The position numbers were made by a program, and so were the translations under genes. The notes under the pieces were generated by a model that worked only from the letters and a program-made list of their open reading frames with translations, had not been told where the DNA came from and did not search any database. A stretch of DNA of 64,000 bases from CAUZWH01 sp965247665 (lineage in GTDB: Bacteria > Pseudomonadota > Alphaproteobacteria > SHVV01), in NCBI GenBank assembly GCA_965247665.1, contig CBDFHH010000001.1:1-64000 (forward strand), written 5' to 3'. Positions 27,366-36,870 of the stretch are shown piece after piece; positions within the stretch are counted from its first letter, which is position 1; each line of letters opens with the position of its first letter.

Positions 27366-27813
27366 AGCATTTTCTGATCACTTGTGGTCATATCCTGCGG
27401 CGGCGAAGTAGTTTTGGCACTCGGCCGAGGTGAAGATGTCTGTGGTTTGGGCGATGGCCTCCCAGAGTTCTGTGACGGTACGGGCGGCCCGGCGCTTGAG
27501 GTAGGCCTTGAACTTGGAGAAGGCCATCTCGATCGGGTTGAAGTCGGGGCTGTGGGGCGGCAGGAAGCGCAGCTCGGCGCCGGCTTGATGAATGGCGTCG
27601 CGGACGCCGGCGCTGCAGACGGGGCGATCCCAAAGCGCTTTGCCGCTCCCCGTCGCAACATCCCGCCATCCACCGCCACCACCACCCGGCGACGCAAATC
27701 ATTCGAAAGAGGTTGCGTCATACAGGCTGGCCTCCTTCACCAGCACGCATCTTGAATCACAGACACAACCAATTGAAAATACAAAAGATTCTATCAGATC
27801 GGAAAATGCTCTA
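27363..27813 (-). mobile_element. internally deleted IS630-family element (MITE-like, about 450 bp)
   Basis: Terminal inverted repeats TAGAGCATTTTCTGATC (27363-27379) and its inverted match at 27797-27813 differ at one position. Inside, the minus strand keeps the first about 36 codons of a transposase (MTQPLSNDLRRRVVVAVDGG, RFGIAPSA) and, in another frame, its C-terminus (LRFLPPHSPDFNPIEMAFSK, FKAYLKRRA, CQNYFAAAGYD). The central catalytic region is deleted, so it could move only with a helper transposase. Confidence 0.8.
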
Positions 27814-27847
27814 GGGTGCGCGGGTAGTCCCAGGGTTGAGGCTGCCG

Positions 27848-29158
27848 CTACGCTTCCAGACTGTAGGACTGTTCCTGGAGGACTTCACCGGCAAACGCCT
27901 TCTCGGTGGTTTCGCGTGCGAGTTCTTGCCACCGCCTGCGGTCGTCCTCTGAAGAAACGTTCTTTTTCTTCGGCACCAGTTTGGTCATGTTGCTGGCATA
28001 GGAGCGGATCGGCCCGTCGCCGCTGCGGATGATCCCCTTGGGATCGCCGCCGCCCCTAGCCGCCTCGATCCCCTCGCGCAGTTGCTTGCGGTAGAGCGCG
28101 ACGCCGCAATCGGCCGCCGTGAGGTGTTCGTTGCCATGCACCGTGATCTCGCCCTGCAGCATCCAGGCGTCCCAGTCGCCCGGGTTGCGGCGGCGCTCCT
28201 CGTAGGCACGATCGCCGTCCTGGCCGAACGCGATCATGTCGTAATAGGCCTGGCGTGCGGAATCGTCCATCTTGTCGAGCATGTGAAACCAACCGATCAC
28301 GATGGTGCTGGCATTGGTTAGCGGCGTGGTCCACTCGGTCACCCCGCGCCGGTGCACCAGCGGGATCTCGGCGACGAAGTCGGTGACGTCCGGCACCCGC
28401 GTCCCGGTCGGCAGGATCAGCTCGTTGGTGCGGACGTAGATATAGTCGTAGACCCGCCGCGCGCTGGTGGTGATCTGGCCGATCGGAGTTTCGTAGGCCT
28501 CGATTTCGGGGACCTCGTACGACCACGGGCCGAACTGCTTGTGCTCGAACATCGAATGCAGGAACACGAAGTGAATCGGGTCCTGCGTGTTTTCGCGCAG
28601 CTGCAGCCAGTTGCAGTTCGAGTGCCAGCGCACCGGATACAGCTCCTGACCCTCATACGCCATGAAGTCATAGATCGGGAAATCCGGCGTCTTGTCCGGC
28701 GGCCCCATATAGGCGAACACCAGCCCTTGGTACTCGATCACGGGATAAGCACCGTGGAACAGCCGTTCCCTGAGGCTGCCTCCGGGCGCGTCGCCGGGTA
28801 TGTCGAGGATAGTGCCGTCGACGTCGTAGTGCCAGCCGTGGTAGCAGCAGCGAATCCCGGTTTCGCACACCATCGCGAATTCGAGCGAAGTGTTGCGGTG
28901 GCTGCAGCGGCGCTGGAGCAGGCCGAATTTGCCGCTCAGATCCCGGAACAGCACCAGTTCCTCGCCTAAGATGTCGATCGCCACCGGGCTGTCGTCGAGA
29001 TCGCTGGTCAGCGCAATCGGGTGCCAGAACCGCCGCATATACTCGCCGCACGGCGTATCGCGATCGATCAGCATCAGCTCGGGATCGGGTTCGGTCGCGC
29101 GCCGGGCGTGATAGCCGCCAAACGGACCGGGGGCGTCCTTGCGTTTTCGCTTCGCCAT
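27848..29158 (-). CDS. Rieske-type non-heme iron oxygenase, catalytic subunit
   Basis: 436 residues from the ATG at 29158 (AAGGAAG upstream). The Rieske 2Fe-2S site is CSHRN...CCYHGWH (residues about 88-110). The mononuclear iron site is expected at NTQDPIHFVFLH (two His after an Asn/Asp region). The overall size and start (ERRFWHPI-like YMRRFWHPIALTSDL) fit phthalate/phenoxybenzoate-dioxygenase-like monomer families that hydroxylate or demethylate aromatic or N-methyl compounds. The reductase is not encoded nearby. Glutamine amidotransferase and hydrolase genes precede it on the same strand with short gaps, consistent with one operon. Confidence 0.85.
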   Translation of the reverse strand: MAKRKRKDAPGPFGGYHARRATEPDPELMLIDRDTPCGEYMRRFWHPIALTSDLDDSPVAIDILGEELVLFRDLSGKFGLLQRRCSHRNTSLEFAMVCETGIRCCYHGWHYDVDGTILDIPGDAPGGSLRERLFHGAYPVIEYQGLVFAYMGPPDKTPDFPIYDFMAYEGQELYPVRWHSNCNWLQLRENTQDPIHFVFLHSMFEHKQFGPWSYEVPEIEAYETPIGQITTSARRVYDYIYVRTNELILPTGTRVPDVTDFVAEIPLVHRRGVTEWTTPLTNASTIVIGWFHMLDKMDDSARQAYYDMIAFGQDGDRAYEERRRNPGDWDAWMLQGEITVHGNEHLTAADCGVALYRKQLREGIEAARGGGDPKGIIRSGDGPIRSYASNMTKLVPKKKNVSSEDDRRRWQELARETTEKAFAGEVLQEQSYSLEA

Positions 29159-29186
29159 CGTACGCTTCCTTTCGCAGAGTCCGACT

Positions 29187-29924
29187 CTAGTCGTCTGCCC
29201 CGGCAGCGCCAACGCTGCGGCGGAGGAAGCCCGACATCCACGCCGCCGCTACGTCTTCGTTGGTTTCGACTTCGAGGCTGGTGAGGGCGTCGTCGACCCT
29301 GTCCGAGCCGATCTGCTCGCGCCGCGCCGCGTAGAGTTCGGCGACGAAAGGCTTGGTCATCTCCGGGTGGCTTTGCAGCGTGAGGATATTGTCGCCGATG
29401 GCCATCATCCCGATCGGGCAAAAATCGTTGCCCGCCAATATCTCGGCGCCGGGCGGCGGTGTGGTCACCTGATCCTGGTGGGATACCAGGAGCGACAATC
29501 GGTCGACGGGCGGTTTCATCCACGGCCGAGAGACGTAGACCTCATAGTCGTGGACGCCGACGCCCCAGCCCTTGGGCGATTTGGCGACCTCGCCGCCATG
29601 AGCCTCGGCGACGAGCTGGTGGCCGAAACAGATGCCCAGTACGGGTCGCGTTGCCGCTGCGCTGCGTACGAATGTCTTAGCCTCGGCGATCCAGGGAAAA
29701 TCGTCGTAACTGCTGTGGCGACTGCCGGTAATCACATAACCGTCGCAGGCGTCCGCCCTTGACGGCAGCTCGCCGCGGTACGCCGCATAAGCCTTGCAGG
29801 CGAACCCCGCGTCGTGCCTGCGGAAATAGGTCTCGAAGAAATCGGCATAGGTGCCGTGGCGCGCGGCCAGTTCGGGCCGATTTTCGCCGGCCTCGAGGAT
29901 GCCGATGACCGGCGCATCCGGCAC
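29187..29924 (-). CDS. class I glutamine amidotransferase-like protein
   Basis: 245 residues from a GTG at 29924, just 2 nt after the preceding gene's stop. The triad of class I glutaminase domains is visible: nucleophile Cys in LGICFGHQLVAEAHGG and His-Glu in LQSHPEM. Similar stand-alone proteins include GuaA-like and gamma-glutamyl-polyamine hydrolase-like enzymes. With no synthetase domain, it may cleave a gamma-glutamyl conjugate in the pathway. It is translationally coupled with the alpha/beta hydrolase upstream; an ATG-led reading nearby is out of frame. Confidence 0.8.
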   Translation of the reverse strand: MPDAPVIGILEAGENRPELAARHGTYADFFETYFRRHDAGFACKAYAAYRGELPSRADACDGYVITGSRHSSYDDFPWIAEAKTFVRSAAATRPVLGICFGHQLVAEAHGGEVAKSPKGWGVGVHDYEVYVSRPWMKPPVDRLSLLVSHQDQVTTPPPGAEILAGNDFCPIGMMAIGDNILTLQSHPEMTKPFVAELYAARREQIGSDRVDDALTSLEVETNEDVAAAWMSGFLRRSVGAAGADD

Positions 29925-29926
29925 GT

Positions 29927-30760
29927 CTAGCCGCGTAGGAAGTCGGCGGCCACCGCGTTGAACTCCAGCGGGTGCTCGATATAGGGCAGGTGGCCGCATT
30001 GATCGATCGTCACGCAGCGAATGTCGGGAATGCGCTTGGCTTCGATCTCGGTGTTTTGCCAATTGGTGCGCTGGTCCTGCTTGCCGGTGATTACCAGGGT
30101 CGGAACCTTGATCTGCTCGAGCTTGTCGCGGATGCGATAGCCGATCGAGCTCTCCGCTTCGACCCGGTTGCGGTTGGCGGTGACGTAAAACTCCACTCGG
30201 TCGGGTCGGGCGTATTGGGTGAGTTGCATGATCAGCAACGCTTCGGGCACCGTCGCGGGGTCGTGCACCGCGTTGTCCATCCGTCGCCGGCAATCGGCGA
30301 GGTTCGGGTTGCCGATCGTCTTGGCTGCGTTGTCGTAGGCTCCCTGCAGTGCCTTGCGGTAGTTCTCGTCGGTATCGAATACCGAGCTGCTGCCGACCAG
30401 GATCAGCTTGTCGACGCGCTCGGGGATCTCGAAATAGACCAGCCCGGCGATCAGCGCGCCGTAGGAACTGCCGCCGACGCTGAACCGATCGATGCCGATC
30501 GTATTCATGAAGTCGATGAGATGGCGGGTGGTATGCGGCTGCGGCAAATCAGTGCCGAGATCGATAGCGTCGGTAAAACCGTGGCCGATATTGTCGGGCG
30601 CATAGACCGCGAATTCCTCGCCGAGGGGTTCGATGTTGCGCAGCCAAGTGTCGGCCGCAACGCCACCGCCATGGATCAGCAGCAGGGCTTTTTCGTTGTC
30701 CTCGCCTGCGTAGAGGTAGCGGGTCGATATCCCGCCGATATCGATGAATTTGGCGCGCAC
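29927..30760 (-). CDS. alpha/beta hydrolase, meta-cleavage-product hydrolase type
   Basis: 277 residues from the GTG at 30758-30760, which has GGGGAGGAG 3-5 nt upstream; a TTG-led reading to 30829 adds 23 residues without a site. Oxyanion region LLLIHGGGVAADTW, nucleophile elbow VGGSSYGALIAG, acid in VITGKQDQRT and His in QCGHLPYIEHP complete the triad. The N-terminal GISTRYLYAG pattern resembles MhpC/BphD C-C bond hydrolases. With the Rieske gene downstream it fits aromatic or heterocycle ring degradation. Confidence 0.82.
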   Translation of the reverse strand: MRAKFIDIGGISTRYLYAGEDNEKALLLIHGGGVAADTWLRNIEPLGEEFAVYAPDNIGHGFTDAIDLGTDLPQPHTTRHLIDFMNTIGIDRFSVGGSSYGALIAGLVYFEIPERVDKLILVGSSSVFDTDENYRKALQGAYDNAAKTIGNPNLADCRRRMDNAVHDPATVPEALLIMQLTQYARPDRVEFYVTANRNRVEAESSIGYRIRDKLEQIKVPTLVITGKQDQRTNWQNTEIEAKRIPDIRCVTIDQCGHLPYIEHPLEFNAVAADFLRG

Positions 30761-31204
30761 CGGCTCCTCCCCAATCGCTAGCTTTGCCAGGCTCGAGGTG
30801 TGGAGCCTCGACAGATTGCCGCCGGACAATCCGAGCCGGCTGATGGTGGCTTTGCGTCGAAGCTACCATGGGGTCCGCAGCAGTTGTAGTTGTACAACCC
30901 GGCTGGCAATAGCGCCGTCGTCGTTGGCGGCGGTCTCGCGCGTGTCGAGATGCCGCCAGGTGCCGTTGCCGATCGCCGGCGCGCGGCAGCGCCCCAACAG
31001 GCCCAACAGAATGGCGCCATCGAATCGACTTGCCCGCGGCCGGCGCGGTCGTGCCGGTTGCGGTCGCAATGGTGAGCGATCAGACCGACCTTGAACCCTC
31101 GGTAGGTCCCGTGGCGTGCGATTTGCCGGGCCGCTCAGGGCAACGCATAGTCTACCGCGCCGCAGCGATCTCCCGGTGCGATGCTGCGAGAGAAGGAAAA
31201 CAAT
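30761..31204. other. intergenic region between divergent hydrolase and amidase genes
   Basis: No protein-like frame was found. It should carry the divergent promoters. An upstream TTG-started extension of the hydrolase frame (to 30829) is judged spurious. Confidence 0.5.
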
Positions 31205-32605
31205 ATGGCCATTGAACTCGCCTTCATGTCGGTAACCGAGCTTGTCGCCGGATTTCGTCGCGGCAGCATCTCGCCGGTCGACGCGCTCGACGCAGCGCTG
31301 GCGCAGGTCGCCGCCCACAACGACCGGATCAACGCCATCTGCCATCTCGACGAAGCCGGTGCCCGTTCGGCGGCGGAGGCGTCGGCGCGACGCTGGGCGG
31401 CCGACGAAGCGCTTGGCCCGGTCGACGGCGTGCCGCTGACGGTCAAGGACACGCTCCATGTCGCCGGCATGCCGACGCGCTGGGGTTCGCCATTGTCGGA
31501 CGATACGCCGCGGGCCGAGGACTCCGCCGCGGTCGCTCGGCTGCGCGAGGGCGGCGCCGTCATATTCGGCAAGAACACCGTGCCCGAGTACGGCACCGGC
31601 CCGGTCACCATCAACCCGTTGACCGGTGTAACTCGCAATCCCTGGAACCTCGACAAGACGCCGGGCGGATCCTCCGGCGGCGCCGCGGCCGCGGTGGCCG
31701 CCGGCTTCGGCGCCACCGCGATCGGCACCGACGCCGGGGGATCGATTCGCATCCCCTCTGCCCTGTGCGGATTGGTCGGGCTTAAGACCACGCTCGGTCT
31801 GGTCCCGGTCTACCCGCCCATGGTCGTGCCGGTGCTGTCGACCACCGGCTCGCTGGCGCGCACCGTTAGCGACGCCGCCCTGTTGCTCAACGTGCTGAGC
31901 CGGCACGACGGACGCGATCATCAGGAGCTGCCGCCGCACGACACCGACTACACCGGCGGTCTCGACGACGGCGTCAAGGCGCTTCGGGTCGCGTTCAGCC
32001 CGACCCTGGGCTATGCGCCCAAGATCGACGACGAAGTCGCCGACCGCGTCGCCGCCGCGGCACGCGCCTTCGAGCAGCTCGGCGCCATCGTCGAGGAGGT
32101 CGATCCCGGTTTCGAGGATCCCCACGATTTGCTGCGGCGCCTGGTCAATGTAGGCGTCGCCGCGCGCACCCGGCACGCCCACGAGCGCCGCGGCGAGATG
32201 GGCGACAACCTCAAGAGCTCGGTCGAAGCCGGCCTCGAAGCGTCGGCCCTGGAGTATCTGGAATCGCTGGAGGCGCGGGCGCGCATGCACGTCTTCATGA
32301 CCGAGTTTCATCGCACATACGATGTTCTGCTAACGCCGACGGTGGCGGTACCGGCCTTCACCGCCGACCGCTGGATGCCGGAGGGCTTCGAGCGGTTCGG
32401 ACGCGTTCGCGCCTGGTCGCCGTTCTGCTATCCGTTCAGCCTGTCGCAGCAGCCGGCCGTGTCGGTACCGTGCGGCTTTACCGACGACGGCCGCCCGGTC
32501 GGCCTGCAGATCATCGCAGCCAAATATCAGGACGCTCTTGTGCTGCGCGCGGCGCGCGCCTACGAGGCGGCTCACGACTGGGTCGACCGGCGCCCGCCAC
32601 TTTAG
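31205..32605 (+). CDS. amidase signature family amidohydrolase
   Basis: 466 residues from the ATG at 31205, with AAGGA about 9 nt upstream. The Ser-cisSer-Lys triad is visible: Lys in LTVKDTLHVAG, cis-Ser in TPGGSSGGAAAAVAAG and nucleophile Ser in GTDAGGSIRIPSALCG. A C-terminal VSVPCGFTDDGRPVGLQII is typical. It hydrolyses an amide; the substrate is unknown. It ends 4 nt inside the convergent FAD-dehydrogenase gene. Confidence 0.9.
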   Translation: MAIELAFMSVTELVAGFRRGSISPVDALDAALAQVAAHNDRINAICHLDEAGARSAAEASARRWAADEALGPVDGVPLTVKDTLHVAGMPTRWGSPLSDDTPRAEDSAAVARLREGGAVIFGKNTVPEYGTGPVTINPLTGVTRNPWNLDKTPGGSSGGAAAAVAAGFGATAIGTDAGGSIRIPSALCGLVGLKTTLGLVPVYPPMVVPVLSTTGSLARTVSDAALLLNVLSRHDGRDHQELPPHDTDYTGGLDDGVKALRVAFSPTLGYAPKIDDEVADRVAAAARAFEQLGAIVEEVDPGFEDPHDLLRRLVNVGVAARTRHAHERRGEMGDNLKSSVEAGLEASALEYLESLEARARMHVFMTEFHRTYDVLLTPTVAVPAFTADRWMPEGFERFGRVRAWSPFCYPFSLSQQPAVSVPCGFTDDGRPVGLQIIAAKYQDALVLRAARAYEAAHDWVDRRPPL

Positions 32606-34101
32606 CTGCCGGCCGCTTCAGCGGCGCAAACGCCGGCGATGCGGCCGAATACGGCGCCGGAGGTCAACCCCGTGCCGCCGGGGTAGTTGAAGTAGAACAA
32701 CCCCCCGATCAGCTCGCCGGCTGCATAGAGTCCCGGAGTCGGTCGGCCGTCGGAATCGATCACCTGGCCGTTGGTGCCGATTCTTAGACCTCCGAACGTG
32801 AAGGTGATGCCGCAGCCGACGCCGTAGGCCTCGTAGGGCGGGGTGTCGAGCGGGTTGGCCCAGTTCGATTTCGGTACCGCCAGGCCCTCGGTGCCGCGCC
32901 CGTCCTTCACCGTGGGATCGAAGGGAACATCGCTCTTCACGGCGGCGTTGAAGGCCGCGACTTCCGCAAGGAACCCGTCGCGATCAACCCCTTCGAGCTT
33001 GTCGGCCAGCTGTTCGAGGGTATCGGCATGGACCTTGGTCACCTGGCGGATGCGGTATTCGTCGCGCAGGAGATGGCTGACCTTGTGGTCGAAGATCTGC
33101 CAGGCGAAGTTGCCGGGTTGGCCAAGGATAACGCGGCCGTATTTGGCGTAGGTGTAGTTACGGAAATCGGCGCCCTCGTCGACGAAGCGTCGGCCCTCGG
33201 CATTGACCATAATGCCGAACGGGTAGCTGTGCTTCTGGAAGCCGTCGCCAACCGCCAGATCGCCGAACGGCGGCGCGTTCATATCCCAGCCGACTGCGTG
33301 GCAGCCCGACCAATGCCCCCACGACATCGCGCCGGCGTCGAGCGCCATGCGGATACCGTCGCCGGTATTGAAGCGGGAACCACGCACCTGGGCCAGCTCC
33401 CAGCCGGAGCCGAGATAGCGGGTGCGCCACTCGCTGTTGGCCTCAAAACCTCCGCACGCTAGCACCACCGCTTTCGCGGCGATATCCCTGGTGCGACCGC
33501 CGATACGGGCACGGACGCCGCGGACACCGGCATCGTCGGCGATAAGGTGTTGGGCGCGGGCGTGGTAGACGACACGGACGCCGGTCCTGGCGGCAGCGGC
33601 GTACAGCGCTTCGACCAGGCCGGGACCGCCGCCCCAGGCCTCGACCGTGAGCCCGCCCCAGAAACGAAAGCGGCCGTCGATCTTGAACGCCTGGCGCGCA
33701 TACATCGGCGCGAAGCGCGCGCCCTTGCCGCGCATCCACTTCAGGGTCTCGAAGCTGCGCGACACCAGGATCTCGGTGAGGTCGGGGTCGGCGCGATACT
33801 GGGTGACACGCGCCATATCGTCGAAGAAATCTTCGAAGGTATAGGTTCCGAAATCGGTGCTGCGCAATTCCTCGTCGCTGAGCTCGGGCATCAGCTCGAC
33901 GAGGTCGTCGACTCCGTTATAGACGACGCGCATGGCGCCGGCGGTAAACCGGCTGTTGCCGCCGCGCTCCTCCTCGGGCGCGCGTTCGAGCAGCAGCACC
34001 TCGGCCCCGCTTTCGCGCGCCGCCAGGGCCGCGCACAGCGCCGCGTTGCCGCCACCGACGACGACCACGTCGGCGCCCGGATCGTTGCTGTCGCTCACCA
34101 T
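32602..34101 (-). CDS. FAD-dependent dehydrogenase, TcuA/fumarate-reductase flavoprotein family
   Basis: 499 residues. N-terminal dinucleotide-binding VVVVGGGNAALCAALAARES, ERGGNSRFTAGAM (flavin contact), ACGGFEANSEW and the C-terminal YAAGELIGGLFYFNYPGGTG match FAD_binding_2 proteins such as tricarballylate dehydrogenase. The fold oxidises a polycarboxylate or related CH-CH bond; some members act on steroids or 3-oxo compounds. It is divergent from a clear paralogue at 34192. The start is the ATG at 34101; GTG next to it is equally placed. Confidence 0.85.
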   Translation of the reverse strand: MVSDSNDPGADVVVVGGGNAALCAALAARESGAEVLLLERAPEEERGGNSRFTAGAMRVVYNGVDDLVELMPELSDEELRSTDFGTYTFEDFFDDMARVTQYRADPDLTEILVSRSFETLKWMRGKGARFAPMYARQAFKIDGRFRFWGGLTVEAWGGGPGLVEALYAAAARTGVRVVYHARAQHLIADDAGVRGVRARIGGRTRDIAAKAVVLACGGFEANSEWRTRYLGSGWELAQVRGSRFNTGDGIRMALDAGAMSWGHWSGCHAVGWDMNAPPFGDLAVGDGFQKHSYPFGIMVNAEGRRFVDEGADFRNYTYAKYGRVILGQPGNFAWQIFDHKVSHLLRDEYRIRQVTKVHADTLEQLADKLEGVDRDGFLAEVAAFNAAVKSDVPFDPTVKDGRGTEGLAVPKSNWANPLDTPPYEAYGVGCGITFTFGGLRIGTNGQVIDSDGRPTPGLYAAGELIGGLFYFNYPGGTGLTSGAVFGRIAGVCAAEAAGS

Positions 34102-34191
34102 CCTCTGCGAACCCGTCGGCCGATGGATCGACCGAGCCTAATCGACTAGTGTGGCGCGCGCCACGGTCCGGTGTATAGGGAGGAGGGGTTT

Positions 34192-35661
34192 GTGGCCGAT
34201 TATGACGTCATCGTTGTCGGTGCCGGTAACGCGGCGTTGGCGGCCGCCACTGCGGCGCGCGAGCAGGGTGCCGGCAAGGTGCTGGTACTCGAAAAGGCCT
34301 CGCAGGAGATGCGCGGCGGTAACACCCACTATAGCGGCGGCCTGTTCCGCATCGCCTTCGACAGCGCCGAGGAGCTGCTCGCTCTGGTTCCCGACGTCGA
34401 GACGCAAGCGCCCGGATTCCTGGCCGGCGTCGCGCCCTACACGAAGGACGATTTCCGACACGATTTGCAGCGCGTCACCGACGGCCGCAGCGACCCCGAA
34501 CTGGGCGAGATCCTGATCAGCCGCTCGCAGGACACGATTCGCTGGGTCAAGGAGCAAGGTGTGGCCATGGAAGCGGCCGTGTCGTTAAGCGCGATCCGCG
34601 TTGACGGCGAAATCAAATGGCCGACCGGGGCGGTGATCCGGGCCCGACAGGAAGGCGTCGGCCTGTCCAAATCGTGGTTCGCGATCGTTGAAGACCGCGG
34701 TGTCGAGGTGCGCTACGAAACCCGCGCCGCCAAGCTGTTGAACAACGAAAAGGGACGGGTCACCGGCGTGGTGGTCGCCGACCGCGATGGTTTTCGGGAG
34801 GTCACGGCCAAGGCAGTGGTGCTGGGCTGCGGCGGTTTCGAGGCCAACCCGGCCTGGCGGGCCCGCTATCTCGGCCGGCCGTGGGACCATGCCAAGGTCC
34901 GCGGCACTCCGTTCAACACCGGTGACGGGCTCAAGATGGCACTCGACATCGGTGCGTTGCCCTACGGCCACTGGACCGGCTGCCATTCCACACCGATCAA
35001 TGCCGAAGCACCGCCCTACGGCGACCGTAAGCTGACCGACAAGACCAACCGGCTGTCCTACCCGTTCGGCGTGCTGGTCAACAGGAATGGCCGCCGCTTC
35101 TTCGACGAGGGCGTCGATTTCCAGTGGTACACCTACGCCAAGCTCGGCGGCATCATCCTCAACGAACCCGGCGCTCTCGCCTACCAGATCTTCGACGCCA
35201 AGACTGTGCACCTGCTCGAGGGGCGCTATTCGACTTCGCAACCGCTCAAGGCCGACACCTTCGAAGAGCTCGTCGCCCAGCTTAACGTCGACCGTGAGAT
35301 CTGCCTGCGCACGCTTGCGGAATACAATGACTCGACGCCCGGCGATGGCTTCGATCCGACGATGCTGGACGGCTTGGCGACGTGCGAGCTGAATCTACCG
35401 AAATCGAACTGGGCCCAGCGTATCGACAAGCCGCCCTTCGTCGCCTATCCCGTCACCGGCGGCATCACGTTTACTTTCGGCGGCGTGCGTATCGACGACC
35501 AGGCGCGGATCATCGATGTCGGCTGGAAGCCGATCCCGGGATTGTTTGCCTGCGGCGAAATGGTCGGCGGACTGTTCCATGACAATTATCCCGGCGGGAC
35601 GGGGCTGGTTTCAGGCGCCGTGTTCGGCCGCATCGCGGGAGCCGCAGCCGCGGGCGAGTAG
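34192..35661 (+). CDS. FAD-dependent dehydrogenase, TcuA-like, paralogue of divergent gene
   Basis: 489 residues from a GTG at 34192, preferred because GGAGGAGG sits about 6 nt upstream. Motifs: VIVVGAGNAALAAATAAREQ, EMRGGNTHYSGG, LGCGGFEANPAWRARYLGRP, CGEMVGGLFHDNYPGGTG. It heads a unit of closely spaced genes (PrpF, isocitrate-lyase-family, unknown protein) with gaps of 23, 10 and 1 nt, pointing to oxidation, isomerisation and C-C cleavage of a tricarboxylate-like compound. No cytochrome-linked TcuB gene is nearby. Confidence 0.85.
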   Translation: MADYDVIVVGAGNAALAAATAAREQGAGKVLVLEKASQEMRGGNTHYSGGLFRIAFDSAEELLALVPDVETQAPGFLAGVAPYTKDDFRHDLQRVTDGRSDPELGEILISRSQDTIRWVKEQGVAMEAAVSLSAIRVDGEIKWPTGAVIRARQEGVGLSKSWFAIVEDRGVEVRYETRAAKLLNNEKGRVTGVVVADRDGFREVTAKAVVLGCGGFEANPAWRARYLGRPWDHAKVRGTPFNTGDGLKMALDIGALPYGHWTGCHSTPINAEAPPYGDRKLTDKTNRLSYPFGVLVNRNGRRFFDEGVDFQWYTYAKLGGIILNEPGALAYQIFDAKTVHLLEGRYSTSQPLKADTFEELVAQLNVDREICLRTLAEYNDSTPGDGFDPTMLDGLATCELNLPKSNWAQRIDKPPFVAYPVTGGITFTFGGVRIDDQARIIDVGWKPIPGLFACGEMVGGLFHDNYPGGTGLVSGAVFGRIAGAAAAGE

Positions 35662-35684
35662 CGAAGGGGCGGACGGCAGGGGCG

Positions 35685-36860
35685 ATGGCTGGGCCACAGA
35701 CCGGAATCCGGGCCGTATTCATGCGCGGCGGCACCAGCAACGCGCTGGTCTTCCACCGCCGTGACCTGCCCGAGGATCCCGCCGACTGGGACGACATCTT
35801 CCTGGCCGCAATCGGCAGCCCCGATCCTTACGGGCGCCAACTCGACGGTATGGGCGGCGGCATATCGTCGCTGTCGAAGGTGGTGGTGATCGGACCGTCG
35901 ACGCGCGACGGCGCCGACGTCGATTACACCTTCGGTCAGGTCGTGATCGATCGGCCGGTGGTCGATTATGGTGCCAACTGCGGCAACATGTCGTCGGCGG
36001 TCGGTCCTTTCGCGGTCGACGAGGGGCTGGTCAGGCCGGACGGCGCCACGGCGCGGGTGCGGATCCACAACACCAATACCGGCAAGATCGTGGTTTCCGA
36101 GTTCCCGGTGGAAAACGGGCGTGCCGCGGTCGAGGGCGACTACGAACTGCCGGGCGTCGCCGGCCGCGGCGCGCGCATCCGGCTGTCGTTCGACGATCCC
36201 GGCGGCGCCGCCACCGGGAAATTGCTGCCTTCCGGTCAGGTGCGCGATGAGTTCGACGTTCCGGGGCTCGGCCTCATCGAAGCGTCGCTGGTCGATGCCA
36301 CCAATGCCGGCGTGTTCGTGGCCGCCGGCGCGCTGGGCCTCAAAGGTACCGAGATGCCCGAAGCGCTCGAGGCGGATCGCGACACGATGCGTGCCCTGGA
36401 AGCGATCCGCGGCACCGCTGCGGTCGTGATGGGACTGGCTGACAGCGCCGAGGAAGCCACCGCACGCAGCCCGAGCAATCCCAAAGTGGCGCTGGTGTCA
36501 CCGCCGCAGACGGCGACGACCCTCGCCGGAGAAACTCTCGATGCCGGCGCCATGGACCTCACGGCGCGCTTGATCTCGATCGGGCGGCCGCACCGCGCCG
36601 TGCCGTTGACGGGCGCCATGTGCCTCGCGGTCGCCGCGCGCATCGAGGGCACCGTGGTTAGCGATGCGCTGAGGGCCGGCTCATCCGGCGATCTGCGCAT
36701 CGCACATCCCTCGGGGACCATCGACCTGGCCGCCGACGTTCGCAATGAAGGCGGCTGGCACGCCGAGCGAGTCGTGGTGTACCGAACCGCGCGACGCCTG
36801 ATGGAAGGTTCGGTGCTGATCCCGACGCGGCGTGCCGCGTCCTCTGAACGAGGCGGTTAG
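35685..36860 (+). CDS. PrpF-family isomerase (methylaconitate / oxalomesaconate tautomerase type)
   Basis: 391 residues of the diaminopimelate-epimerase-fold PrpF family: the start GIRAVFMRGGTSNALVFHRR, the active-site Cys region VDYGANCGNMSSAVGPFAV and the substrate site YGRQLDGMGGGISSLSKV. Members move a double bond or isomerise unsaturated tricarboxylates. Its position between a TcuA-like dehydrogenase and an isocitrate-lyase-family enzyme fits the order oxidise, isomerise, cleave. A second family Cys (LTGAMCLAVA) is also present. Confidence 0.88.
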   Translation: MAGPQTGIRAVFMRGGTSNALVFHRRDLPEDPADWDDIFLAAIGSPDPYGRQLDGMGGGISSLSKVVVIGPSTRDGADVDYTFGQVVIDRPVVDYGANCGNMSSAVGPFAVDEGLVRPDGATARVRIHNTNTGKIVVSEFPVENGRAAVEGDYELPGVAGRGARIRLSFDDPGGAATGKLLPSGQVRDEFDVPGLGLIEASLVDATNAGVFVAAGALGLKGTEMPEALEADRDTMRALEAIRGTAAVVMGLADSAEEATARSPSNPKVALVSPPQTATTLAGETLDAGAMDLTARLISIGRPHRAVPLTGAMCLAVAARIEGTVVSDALRAGSSGDLRIAHPSGTIDLAADVRNEGGWHAERVVVYRTARRLMEGSVLIPTRRAASSERGG

Positions 36861-36870
36861 GGAGGAGCGG

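Noticed and set aside
30778..31020. Minus-strand 80-codon ORF in the hydrolase/amidase gap
   Set aside because: Composition is Arg/Pro/Ala-rich as in random high-GC frames, and it overlaps the hydrolase 5' end.
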